This document shows, piece by piece, positions 19,301 through 28,584 of a DNA stretch of 31,549 nucleotides. Below the pieces are notes generated by a model that was given only the letters and a program-made list of their open reading frames with translations, did not search any database and was not told the DNA's origin. Position numbers and translations under genes: made by a program. The stretch's first letter is position 1. Each line of letters begins with the position of its first letter. The stretch is from Reclinomonas americana ATCC 50394. Taxonomy: Eukaryota > Jakobida > Jakobea > Jakobida. The stretch lies in the NCBI GenBank assembly GCA_048213135.1, contig PS015294.1, positions 44,785 through 76,333 on the forward strand. Reading direction: 5' to 3'.

Positions 19301-22300
19301 GCTGCCATCGACAGCCTTCGCACCCTTCTCAGGTAAGCGTCGCAGGGTGCCAGGCATTTGGGTTTATACTTGTGCGTTCTCATTTATGGTGCTGTATGAA
19401 ATCGACCATCAGTGGAATGGATGCACTCTCGCCAACCGACAAGGCGTCGGTGGCTGCCAACTTGACTACTGTGACGGGTGCTTTGGTGCGAGTCCCCTCA
19501 GCTACCACCTCCGATACTTTGCATGTTTCGTACGCCACTGGTCAAACCAACAACTTGATGCTTCTTCTTCTTTGCTAAGTGCGGGCGGTATTTGTACAGT
19601 CCATGTTTAATGTCGCCGATCAGCTGGCCTCGGTGAGCTCGGTTCAAGCATCTGCAGCCTCTGTGGCCGAGAAGATTGCCATGCGCTTTTCTGAGTCGGG
19701 GGTTAGTGGTTGTACCTGGCTTGTTTGTTCGTAGCCAGTCACCTCACAGTCTCACTGCGTCAGCAATCTGTCCAATACGACGGCACCAACATATCTGTGA
19801 GCGCCAGCAAGCTTGCCGTCGGTGGCTCGCGTGTTGACTCCGGTGACAGCGATGTGTTGGTTCTCAATTCCGCATCCGTACAATCGTCCGACACGTCGCT
19901 GGTGGACGTTGCCGCGTCCTACACTGCTGGTGCGTGGTGGCCTTGCAAGAGGCGCTCAGCTACCAACCTTGACAAATTTGCTGTACAGGCACGGGAAAGT
20001 TTGTGTTTTCGGATGCCGTGTACGGTGAAGTGCCGCGAATTGGTGGGTTTGTGTCCACCAAGTTTGCCGCCGGTGCGTACGATTGCAGGCGTTTCTCTGG
20101 CTACTATTTCGATGTCTAACACGAAAAGCGATGCGCACACTGCAGGGTCGAATCCGTACAGTGGTGGTGGAGCCCGTCTTGTGGCCTCCACCGTCCATTC
20201 GCTCACCATGACCGACTCCACGATGCGATCGGGAGTCGCCGTGGCCAACCTGTCACAGCCGTTTGCGTTTCAACTCGGGGCGCTGAATCAAACTGCGGTG
20301 GCCGACCTTGCAGAGCCGCTGGTGAGTACCTCCTGCTTACGCGTGCACCCACAGTTCACCAATATGCGTCTGTGTGGCACGCAGAACCGACTGGTCAAGT
20401 ACGTCGACAATTGCGCAACGCAGTATGGCAACGCAGTCAACGTGCGCACTCGTGGGTTGCGGCCACTCTTTGGCTTGTGCCAGCCAACCAACTCCACACG
20501 GACAACAGGGTGGTCTACGCGATTCGATGCCTCCGCACTGCAAACTGCGAACCCATCCGAGGTCCACCTCTGCAAGTACTACGACGAGTCGAGCGGTCGC
20601 TGGGACACTGCCGGTTGCCGCTCCTACTTGTTGGTGCGTGTGATTGTGTTGCACATGTGCACCGCCGCCCCTGCATCTTCCTGACTCATGCGCTCTCAAT
20701 GTAGGCACCTGACGCCAAGACCACTGGCGTTGTGTGCGAGTGCAATCACTTGACCACCTTTGTTGTTGACATGGGTGGTCTCGTGGATTTGCAGCTGACG
20801 GTTATCAGGTAAGCAGTTTTGTTTCGTGCAGATGTGCTGTGTTGTGTTGTTGGCTCACTTGCATGATTGCGCAGCCCGACTGACCTGTCGGGCCTGAGTG
20901 TCGGTATATTCTCCAATCCCACCTTCTGGCTGCTGTGCGCTGTGCATGTTGCGTCGTGTCGAATTTGCGCATTGTGCGTGCCATGTGTGCACCGTCCATT
21001 GCATCACACACTGTTTGTGTATGCAGGCGTGTTATATCGCGGCTTGGATCATCTTGCATCGTTGGGATCGAACACGCGAGGCTTCAGTGCGCACAAAGGA
21101 AGTTCGCCACCAGATGTCGCTGGAGACGGTGGATCACGAGGTAAGTCGTGTTTGTCGAGAGAGTCTAGGCGACGTGCGCTGACGGCACTCTTGCTGGTCG
21201 TGGAGCAGAAAGCGAATCAGCTGCCGGCTTTGCGCGGCAAATTCACCTTTAGCAGCATGGTGGCGGAACTGATGCGACCACTGAGTCGCGAAGCAGGATT
21301 CTCGCGAAGCGCCATGCCGAGTAGCTTCATAATTCGGTAAGCGTGATTGCGCTGCAGTGCGCACTGTGCGGTCTTCTCACCGACACTTGACGGCACAGAG
21401 CCGACAGTGCCAAGGACTGCTACGAGTGCGCAGACGAGTTAGCGCTGATAGGCGATCTGCGGGCAAAACAAGTGGTGCCCCCGACCATTGTGTGCGACGC
21501 TGAAGAGACGCCGCGTTCTGCGCGCTCCACGACCAGTGGACACCGTCGACGAGAGACATTCACGTCTGCAGAGCTCATCATCAACCGGTCGGGACGATGG
21601 AACTCCAGTGGGCGCGGCACTGCTGACGACGCTGTGGTCACCTTCAACGAGATGCCACTGTATTCACCACGCACCGAGTCCTCCTTCTCATGCGACAGCG
21701 ACGACGCCAGCATGATCCCCGGTTCACTTCCTCCGCCCGATGAGATGGTCGACGTTGACGACAGTGACCGTCCTCGGCAGCAAGTGAACAACAGAAAGTA
21801 TTCGGTTCGCCCGTCGTTGGTGAGTCATCGAGCAGCGCTGCCACGGTTTGGAGGTTGGGGACACTGACTGTGCGCTCGCGTGCAGCCTGCGCTCCGCATC
21901 TCGTCTCCGCCTGAACCGGTCAGCGGTCATGGCCGACAGCAGTCGGTGGACAGCACCGGCACGGCAAACAGTTCGTCGCCTCTACTGGCCGCTGTAACCG
22001 CCAGCCGTCTTGCGATGCCACTGCTGGCACCGCCGGAGCAGCCCTATGGTGGTGGTCGACGCTTGTCGCTGGTTTGTCGCGTGTGGCGTGTGTTTTGGCG
22101 AGGGGGGAGTGATTGGCTGTTGACATGTGAGCTGTCACCGATGCAGGCCGTCGGAGCCTCCAATGTGCTCATTGAGGAGGATATCGCAGTGCAATTGCGC
22201 GAAGAGGTGGCTCGGCACGCCGAGGCCCTCGCACGTTTCCGTGGTGCGTATCTCCACGCTGCAAGGTCACTTCCTCACGTTACATAACACAACGCTGCCG

Positions 22301-25300
22301 GTAACTTGCAGGTATTGTGCGAAAGGTGATTGCACAGATCCGCAGTCGGCGGCCTATTGTGCGCGCAGCCACCAAGCTGCATCACTCCATCAAGTACAGC
22401 CATACGTGGTTTGTCTTGGGGTCCACTCGTGCTGATCACACGTCCGTGTCCACTGAAAGAAAATGCGCTACTCGTCATTTTTTGTTGTCCTCAGGCTCAC
22501 ACCCATGACAACGCCTGTGCTGGAGCCGTACCGTCGAACGCAGCGTCTCACTGTTGCGACATTCTTGTCTCGTGCCTGCGTTCCCTCTGTCTTCAGTCAC
22601 TCACGCTGACGTGCGGACACAGGTATTGTGGCTTAGCATTGTGTTTATCATCTTCTGCCACTGCCTATTTGCCGATCAGCAGGCGGCGGATGTGCTTGGC
22701 ACGTTCTCTCAGGTGCCTTGTGTTAGAAGTCTCGAATTTTTCGATGATATCGTTGTTCTCACAGCCGCTTCTTGCCTGCAGATGATGTGGAGTGGTGTAT
22801 TGATTGGTAAGTACAAAAAACAACAAAGCTCATTCATTTGGTGCAAGGACACTCATTGGTACACCTGCGGCAGGACTCGTGTACATTCCAATTCACTTGC
22901 TGGCTTCGGTGCCGTTCCGCTGCACACCACGAGGTTCCATTTGCATTTGCGCGCGTAGCTAGTAGCGCTGAGATTTCGAAAATAACTTACGATCTCTGTG
23001 TGTGCGCAGTGCCTCCAGAGGACACGTGGCTCGAACAGGGTGAGGAATCACTCCGTCACCAGACTCGAGTGGAACTTCTCCAGCAGTCCTATCTCGGTGA
23101 GTTTCTGCTGCGTCGAGCATTTTAGTAAGTGCGTTTCCACTCATATGCGCGTCCTCTGCAGACGATGAAGTGAGACTGCGCAGGGTCAGTGTGTGCCCGT
23201 GAGAGTGCATACATGCGCGACCGCCAGTTGTTCTCATCGAGTGATGCACGTGAATCCGCAGAATGCCGTGAATAGCGGCGGTAGTGGCAACGAAAGTGCA
23301 CGAGGATCAGTGTCGGCCAAATTCACACGTCTCTGGAGTGAGACCGGTAGTGCCAAGAATGGAGAGATCACTGACCGTGAGGTACGTTCATGTGTTGCTT
23401 GCTGCATGTCTTTTTTAACTGCGCTCACGTGAACCGTGGCAGTCGCTGTCATCGTTCACCTTGTCGACGATGCGTTCGGAGTGTGAGGTTGGTGGCGTCC
23501 GCTGCGATCCGTGCAACCGACATGATGTTCACATATCACTCTCCGCACAGAGTCCGCTGATGGCCAAGGCGACTTCTGTGGACTCGCGTGGTGGTCACAT
23601 TACTTACCGTCGAGCAATTGTTGCGTCTGCCCACTCGATCTCCAACTCTGTAGTCACAAGCGTGTGACACACACTCGCACAGTCTCGACAATCGAGTCGT
23701 GGCAGTGGCAACTCGGCGTCGGTGAGCGATGAATGCGAAGTTGGAGGCACACATTAACACACAAGTGCCTCACTCCTTTTTCTCTGATTACACAGGCGCA
23801 GTGGTTGGAGCACCCGGAGCAGGTGCCAGTTGACGTTGTGCAGCGCATGATGCTCGGTCAGTAGCATGTATTCATTCAGCGGCACGCGCGAGTGTTTTCT
23901 CGTTACTGACACTTGCATGTGTGTGTGCGTGTGTCGCGTCAGTCGTGGCGACGCGCGACGACGTCTTCGTACGTCCGTCGGGCGACGATACTTACGCATG
24001 CCTGAACGATGTCGCCGGACGACCGCCGTCCACCCTTGAGGTCTGTCGGGAGTGAGAGGAAGCTGGGTTCGGTGTATTCACACACAGCTGCAGGAGGTGC
24101 TGCGGTCCGATCGACATGTGCCAGCGGCAATCCATCTACTTCCCGGAGTGTATCGACCCATTGTCGTGCCGCCGGACATGCGAACCACCAATGGCCAACT
24201 GCGCTTCCAGTCGGTGGTGCCACAGACGGCTGTTTCGTCTCCTTTTTTCCCCCACAGACTTTTGTACATTTGTCAAATGGGGAGGACTTACACGCTCGAC
24301 ACTGGCAGGTGGTGTCTGGCGCGGCCGTGTCCAAAGACCTGCGCAAGCGACTCGACGATTACCGCCACGCAGTCATACACGGAGAGGCGATGGAAGACGA
24401 CCTGAGCAGCGCCATCGAAGGAGCCCCACCTGTGATTTGTGTCAACATCCCGACAGCGGTCGACTCGCCCAACCGTGCAGCTGTACGTTTTTTCTGTCGC
24501 GCACCGTCTTCTTGACGAATTCAGGCCTGACAATGCTGGCTGCCATCGCAGAATTGTGGCACAGTGCGTGTCAGTGAGTTGGTGTTTGAGGGGCTGGTCA
24601 TCGAGGGCTCTACCGTCGGTATTTCGGTGGCGTGCCACAGCGGCGACGGCGACAGTGACGCCGACACTGGCGACAATGTGCCGCTGGTGGTGTCTGGAGG
24701 TCGTCGCCGCGGCTCTGTGGTCATCACTGAGCAATCGAACCGACGCATGTCCACACACGGTAACGAGGAGATCCCGCGGCGACTATCGGTGGTACAACTG
24801 GATCCGGAGAACAGCTCAGTGGCAAGCGCCACCGAGGACAGTGATTGCAGTGAGGTGAGAGCTTGCTGTGGCGTGCGTTCGTGGATCCACTCCCGGTGAC
24901 TTCTCTCAACACGCGTAATGCAGGCTGCTCCGTTCGTGATGCACATTGTGACGCGCGGCAATCTGTTCCGCGACTGCTTGCGCACGGTATGTACATTACC
25001 AGCGACCTATTTTTTTTTTTTGCTGGTGGGTTTGTTTTTGTTTGACTGGGCACTACTGCGCAGGTGGTATACGACTCGGTCGATACGTACTTGCATCACG
25101 TGCAAACGGATGCCGAGGACAATGAGAAACAGATGCAGCAGCCGTCGTCGCTTCGCACGGTGTCCACGTCGCAGCTGTACCCGGGCGCCAGCAAGTCGCA
25201 GTGGAATCTCCGACAGTGCGTCGCCCCCCCACTAGTGGGTCGTGGTGATGTGGAACATACTCACGATCACATCTCTCTCTTTCTCTCTCTCTTGTATCCT

Positions 25301-25744
25301 CAGGGGACTGGGTGTGATCGGCGCCAAGCTGGTCCGACGAGAGCTGCCGTACAAGGTACTTGATGTTCTCCCATTGTCTACCTCAGCGGAATTCTCACGG
25401 CGCTCGCTCGCTCGCTCGCTCAGCTGGTGTACTGGACCTATGCTGTCCTCTGGTCGGTGGCCATATTCTTGTCGTGGATGATTGTGGTGACGGTGCCGCA
25501 CCTCGGTGCCAGCGTGGCGCAGACCGACATTCTGCAGTCGACTGTCGTCAGTTCGCTTGGCGACATTTTCGTCACCGAGGTACGTGTCTCTCTGCTATGT
25601 TCGCCAGTGTGCTGATTCACTCACGCTTCCTGGTCGTCTGCGCAGCCACTCAAACTAGTACTTGCCATGCTGCTGTACGCATACTGCGCCAACTTCCACT
25701 TTGTGGCCGAGATGCTGGCGCTGTTTGTCACGCTGCCAGCATAA
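10267..25744 (+). CDS. Giant polycystin-1-like receptor (modules-CUB-REJ-GAIN/GPS-5 TM with beta-helix loop)
   Basis: A single + strand gene of several dozen short exons, roughly 3,500-4,000 residues (estimate). Domains in order: signal peptide (about 10267-10368); about 16 beta-sandwich-like modules (10632-16985); CUB (17051-17492); REJ-like region (17581-18880); GAIN/GPS (18900-20800, cleavage motif HL|T); TM1 (FWLLCA...YIAAWIILH, about 20910-21060); a polar cytosolic region to about 22500; TM2 and TM3 (LWLSIVFIIFCHCLF; AGLVYIPIHLLASVPFR); a loop with a beta-helix segment (23940-24640); TM4 (VLWSVAIFLSWMIVV); a conserved DIFVTEPLKLVLAMLLYAY helix (TM5); then TAA at 25742-25744. The GPS-TM1 order, the P-x-H/N-LL pattern of TM3 and the V-T-x-PLK element of TM5 are hallmarks of polycystin-1/PKDREJ proteins. 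No PLAT domain and no C-terminal channel domain is visible. Members are cell-surface, autoproteolysed receptors. Exon borders are my reading of frames and splice sites. Confidence 0.85.
10632..16985 (+). repeat. About 16 tandem beta-sandwich-like extracellular modules (types A, C, B)
   Basis: Each module is about 90-120 residues. A hydrophobic strand is followed by x-PRFEF/PLFEI, then SPGV..T..P/AC.WS, then CTVTGL...TY.F..R, closing with V.T.S. The spaced Cys pair (C-x-W ... CTVTGL) probably forms a disulfide. By sequence I sort them as A (APGGHTSPLFEI-like), C (PMGATTPRFEFFL-like) and B (VTPSAV...GYGTTPRFEFVD). The order is A-C-B-A-C-B-A-B-A-B-A-C-B-A-C-B. The last strands resemble fibronectin-III-like folds (GL.P.T.Y.F.V), but the Cys pattern is not typical of FN3. 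Similar repeat arrays occupy the ectodomains of large receptors; ligand binding or a spacer role is inference. Confidence 0.75.
12669..14420 (+). repeat. 739-bp tandem duplication, about 2.4 near-identical copies
   Basis: The string beginning gcttccggagacggtgac recurs at 12669, 13408 and 14147, exactly 739 bases apart each time. The copies contain a B module, an intron, an A module and a second intron. Introns are as well conserved as exons, and I count only about 20 mismatches by eye between copies 1 and 2. The third copy is similar to about base 14420 (GACAGCAACCTGGGT) and then diverges. The unit length is not a multiple of three, but the spliced frame is kept because the introns are included. 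Confidence 0.9.
17051..17492 (+). other. CUB domain of the giant receptor
   Basis: An exon starting after ggcacag reads VTVKPSCDDENAVNVV, then GVYSPTRDCLWTVTS, LLFTLVRLDTEVNKDVVSVYSG, VMQWSGTVASSTLVRH, an intron (about 17345-17421), and GTIRFVTDTAVQMSGWTVEVF. This matches the CUB order: Y-P..C-W-I, then F-x-L-E/D...D-x-V-x-V-Y-x-G, then S-G, then F-x-S/T-D...GW/GF-x-V. Only two Cys are present, so the four-Cys pattern is partly missing. CUB domains usually bind protein or carbohydrate ligands. Confidence 0.75.
17581..18880 (+). other. REJ-like region
   Basis: Exons give LQAQVIDPVGWYAT, FQWSCTSSGDATTACVNA, then NSSVTLAGDSLVPGM|SYAFTVAVTRG with SVSVTSASAMPSAP, then ARLDPSGAITVAAQLRNPP, then PSSQLQVVTDKSGLPISVVIPANTL and STLRLSVYLDG, then PPSPAGSVVVSPASGTAW and TYQFYYVDSSTNQK. 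The W-x-C...C cluster, the L.PG..Y.F.V.V strand and the G..V.V.P.SG.A....F step are characteristic of the receptor-for-egg-jelly module found in polycystin-1 and PKDREJ. It normally folds as several FN3-like units next to the GAIN domain. Confidence 0.75.
18900..20800 (+). other. GAIN domain with GPS autoproteolysis motif
   Basis: Helical exons (VEQFVAAASSALSATNSS; VNFAAAMAGAVPSVD; MFNVADQLASVSSVQAS) are followed by beta-rich exons (NISVSASKLAVGG; VANLSQPFAFQL). The GPS then reads LCKYYDESSGRWDTAGC, an intron, and TTGVVCECNHLTTFVV. The W, the Cys residues and the HLT triad (codons 20747-20755, predicted cut between Leu and Thr) are all present, so self-cleavage is expected. The product would be an extracellular fragment that stays non-covalently bound to the membrane part. 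Confidence 0.85.
20870..22500 (+). other. TM1 and long polar cytosolic region without a visible PLAT domain
   Basis: TM1 spans an intron (NPTFWLLCA / CYIAAWIILHRWDR). Next come basic helical sequence (RTKEVRHQMSLETVDHE), then Ser/Arg/Pro-rich disordered sequence with possible phosphorylation sites (RRRETFTSAEL; SFSCDSDDAS), and a helix (EEDIAVQLREEVARHAEALARF, IVRKVIAQIRSRRP). In polycystin-1 proteins this loop usually holds a PLAT/LH2 domain; I find no PLAT-like beta pattern here. Confidence 0.55.
22620..22925 (+). other. TM2 and TM3 of the giant receptor
   Basis: After a basic lead (EPYRRTQRLTVATFL) and an intron, LWLSIVFIIFCHCLF forms TM2. A short loop with two further introns leads to MMWSGVLI and AGLVYIPIHLLASVPFR, which forms TM3. 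The G-L-V-x-x-P-x-x-L-L-x-x-x-x-F-R pattern is typical of the corresponding polycystin-1 helix. Confidence 0.7.
23940..24640 (+). other. Pectate-lyase-like parallel beta-helix segment in the TM3-TM4 loop
   Basis: Exons read DDVFVRPSGDDTYACLNDVAG, then LQEVLRSDRHVPAAIHLLPGVYRPIVVPP, LRFQSVVPQT, QVVSGAAVSKDLRKRL, VICVNIPT, and RVSELVFEGLVIEGSTVGISV. The order (x-V-x-SGDD...C...L..A....., then AIHLLPGVYR, then V-x-GA, then L-x-F-x-G-L-x-I-E-G) is the usual start and coil pattern of right-handed beta-helix (pectin-lyase-fold) proteins. Topology with an outside N-terminus puts it in the cytosol. A Ser/Arg linker (VVSGGRRRGSVVITEQS) and an acidic stretch follow before TM4. Confidence 0.6.
25420..25744 (+). 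other. TM4-TM5 and early C-terminus of the giant receptor
   Basis: LVYWTYAVLWSVAIFLSWMIVV (TM4) is followed by VVSSLGDIFVTE, an intron (about 25580-25645), and PLKLVLAMLLYAYCANFHF (TM5), then VAEMLALFVTLPA and TAA at 25742-25744. The S-x-x-x-D-x-F/V-V-T-x-PLK element is highly characteristic of polycystin-1 family TM4-TM5. An A-rich run with TAAAGAAAA follows the stop. Nothing resembling the six-helix channel domain follows before the next gene on the opposite strand. Confidence 0.8.
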
Positions 25745-25786
25745 AAAAACAGTAAAGAAAAAGAAACTATAGTTGTGTGTGTGTAT

Positions 25787-26250
25787 TCATGGTCTCTTGG
25801 ACTCGAAGAAGCGACGCAGGCGCGCAAAGTCGAGCAGCATGTGCGGCGGCAGCAACTGGTTGTCCAACAAGAACATGCGCATGCCATAGGTGTTGGGATG
25901 CCGATCGAAGCGCAGAATGCGTACGTCGTGCACCACATCCTCCTTGGCTACGCCTGCTGCCATCTGCTCCTTCTCGGCCTGCCGCTGTGCCTCCAGCGAC
26001 GAGTGAAACACCTCGACAGTTGGCACGTTCTGCAGTTGTCGCGAACGACAGAAATCCTCGTTGCACGAGCAGTCCATCTGTACGGGGGAGGCACAGCTGA
26101 GCACAGATGAGGACTAGGCGAGCGCGGTACACGTTACTGGCCTTGACAATGTGCAACTGTGGCTCAAAGGCCGCCGCCCACAAATCCAGCACCTGATTGA
26201 ATCGCTCGCAGAATGCATCGCTGTCGCAGCGATCACATCAGTCCCCCGGG

Positions 26251-26310
<60 letters not shown>

Positions 26311-26329
26311 CACACCACCGTAGAATCAT
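25787..26329 (-). CDS. Hypothetical Cys-containing protein (separate gene or C-terminus of the upstream one)
   Basis: Read on the minus strand from ATG 26329: a 14-base exon (26329-26316, MILR plus two bases); an intron 26315-26221 containing a long GT microsatellite; an exon 26220-26133 (DAFCERFNQVLDLWAAAFEPQLHIVKASN); an intron 26132-26078 (55 bp); and a final exon 26077-25787, MDCSCNEDFCRSRQLQNV ... DVRILRFDRHPNTYGMRMF ... LRRFFESKRP. This gives about 130 residues. The Cys cluster (MDCSCNEDFC) might bind metal. The frame just upstream of ATG 26329 is open to the gap at 26345-26364, so this could equally be the C-terminus of the helical-repeat gene. It ends 42 bases from the stop of the giant receptor, tail to tail. 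No family is recognised. Confidence 0.55.
26251..26308. repeat. (CA)n microsatellite
   Basis: This is a nearly perfect CA dinucleotide run of about 55 bases (GT on the minus strand), lying inside an inferred intron of the minus-strand gene, directly after its 5' splice site. Confidence 0.95.
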
Positions 26330-26364
26330 GTATCGCCGACGGCCNNNNNNNNNNNNNNNNNNNN

Positions 26365-27917
26365 GCTGCTGCTGCTGCTGCTCCGCGGCGACAACGCCGG
26401 CGACAATGATGATGCCGATGATGCCTCACGATTGCGCGACCAGTGTGGTGGTGGTCTCAGGTCCAGCACCGACGACACCGCCGCCGACTTGGCGCTGCCT
26501 CCGCCAGCCTTCTTGTCGCCGGCCGTCGCAGCCGCCGACGACGATGGCGGTGCGTGTCGCTGTCGGAGACGCGAGTACAGCTCCAGCGTGTCGGCATGCG
26601 CTCGACCGTCACGCTGCTCGACGGCATGCTCGGCGCCGACCGTGATCGGGTGCAGCGATGACGATGGTTGATAGAGTGGTGGCGCCACATGCCCAAACAG
26701 CGTACTCACTCTGCGCAGAATCGGCGACAGCGCCACCCCGACCACGGCACCAAGCGCCACTTTGCGCACGAGACTGGCCGTCGACGCCGGCGACTCCGCA
26801 GCCTCAGCAATCGCTTGCGTCACTTGTTCCGTGGACGGAAGCGTGGTGGTCGCCGGAGTGCTGTTGGTGGCGTCGGCAGAGGCAAGCACCATCAGGAGCT
26901 GAATCACGGCGCGCCAGTCACCAGGCAGTGACACAACGGCGGCCTCCGGCAGCCGCGCCTTCCACCGCAGTGCATAGGTGCGGAACAACAAGTGCTGATC
27001 GCCGTCCCACAGTGCCTCTCGCAGCGACGCCACTTGCGTCTCGGCCGCCAGCCGCTGGGCCAGCGCGGCACGCAGCGCCGCATGGACGCCAGCCGTCGCC
27101 GTAAAGCGACAGAACGCGAAACAGGCGGCATGCACAGCGCGACCATGCACATCCATTTGAATCGTCTCCAGCGCGTCCAGTGGAGCCAGCACCTGCGCAA
27201 AACACAGTCAGTCCATCTGCCACCAGAAGACATGAGAGACTCACGCAACATGTCGCAACAGCACTCGCCGTGCCTCATCGATCTCGCCCCGCCGCAGACG
27301 CGCAAACACCAAGGCACACGCCACTTGCACCAACGCCACACCGCCCTCCACCTCACCCTCCTCGGCCTGCATGGTCAACGCTCGCTGCCACACCCACATG
27401 GCCTCGCGCGTCTCACCGCGCAGCCACAGCCGCAGACCACGCACATGCACGCCAGCCTCCTCCTCCTCCCGCTCGTCGTCGTCACTGTGTCGCTGGCCGC
27501 CCACAGCATACCGACCCCACCACACAATGCTCTCCGGATCGTGACTCGTAGCACTCACTTGCCGCCACCGCTCCCACAACGCTTGCATGAACACACCACC
27601 ATCATCATCATCATCCTCCGTCACCGCATTGACATCCACCGTCAGCAAACACTGCGCCTGTCGCCGCTCACGTTCCCGATCAACCACCGCCCGCGCCTGT
27701 CGCCGATACGCCTGCACCAGCAGCGCATACGCCTCCAACACAAACCGCGGCGGCGACACCAGCGACGGTGTTGCAGAAGTCGCCTCTGCGCAACCTGCAA
27801 ATGAACGTGAATAAGGCAGACATGGAGAGAGAAAGATGCGCAAAAGAGGAAGTCACGCGCGCGCGCACCGCGACGGAGAATGTCGAGGAGAGCGCGACTG
27901 GCGATCTCGCCTTCCAT
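26365..27917 (-). CDS. Helical-repeat (TPR-like) protein with one hydrophobic helix
   Basis: The start is ATG at 27917 (MEGEIASRALLDILRRG). Exons are 27917-27869, 27794-27250 and 27192 down to the gap at 26364. It is rich in amphipathic helices: FVLEAYALLVQAYRRQ, LWLRGETREAMWVWQRALTM, ALVQVACALVFARLRRGEIDEARRVLLRH, then VLAPLDALETIQMDV and AVHAACFAFCRF. A single hydrophobic segment (VRKVALGAVVGVALSPILRR) lies about 130 codons before the gap and is followed by polar Ser/Ala-rich sequence. TPR-like helices followed by a membrane helix recall tail-anchored docking factors such as PEX26, but I cannot support that name. If the nominal 20-N gap preserved the frame it would end AVGDT then TGA at 26326; otherwise it may run on into the Cys-containing exons. 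Confidence 0.6.
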
Positions 27918-28213
27918 GAACGACTTCACACGATGAGTCCCGTCGTCCCTCACTTTCTTTTTGGGGGGGTCGGAACCCCGAAATGCATTCAGCAAAAAAA
28001 AAAGAATCCCAGCATTTCGAGGACCAAAATAATGAATTCCGAGATTTTGTGACCGGAGAAAAGAATTCTTGCAAGCCAGGTAAATGAATCTCGCGCTTGT
28101 GAACCGGCCATACAACGGCTTTGCACCCCTGGAAATAACTTGAATTCGTCCTCGTAACGCTCCTATTGCATACTTCCCCCACAGTCGGCTTCTTTGCAAA
28201 TCCATTTTTTGGG
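27918..28213. repeat. AT-richer interval with degenerate A-run/GAATTC short repeats
   Basis: Composition changes from the GC-rich neighbours. AAAGAATCC, AATGAATTCC, AAAGAATTC and AATGAATCTC recur every 20-30 bases between about 28000 and 28090, with another GAATTC at 28142. No + strand coding sequence is convincing. On the minus strand the frame translates to repeated NSFL-R-S / AGILFF-like peptides, which could be a repeat or a decayed coding region. Confidence 0.45.
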
Positions 28214-28584
28214 NNNNNNNNNNNNNNNNNNNNNNNNNNNNNNNNNNNNNNNNNNNNNNNNNNNNNNNNNNNNNNNNNNNNNNNNNNNNNNNNNNNNNNN
28301 NNNNNNNNNNNNNNNNNNNNNNNNNNNNNNNNNNNNNNNNNNNNNNNNNNNNNNNNNNNNNNNNNNNNNNNNNNNNNNNNNNNNNNNNNNNNNNNNNNNN
28401 NNNNNNNNNNNNNNNNNNNNNNNNNNNNNNNNNNNNNNNNNNNNNNNNNNNNNNNNNNNNNNNNNNNNNNNNNNNNNNNNNNNNNNNNNNNNNNNNNNNN
28501 NNNNNNNNNNNNNNNNNNNNNNNNNNNNNNNNNNNNNNNNNNNNNNNNNNNNNNNNNNNNNNNNNNNNNNNNNNNNNNNNNNNN
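28214..28584. other. Assembly gap (371 N)
   Basis: This is the largest gap in the window. It is flanked on both sides by sequence carrying similar A-run/GAATTC short repeats, so it may hide a repeat array. Confidence 0.95.

Noticed and set aside
26658-27804. Long + strand frames opposite the helical-repeat gene
   Set aside because: They are His/Arg/Pro/Thr-rich translations antisense to clearly helical minus-strand exons with matching splice phases.
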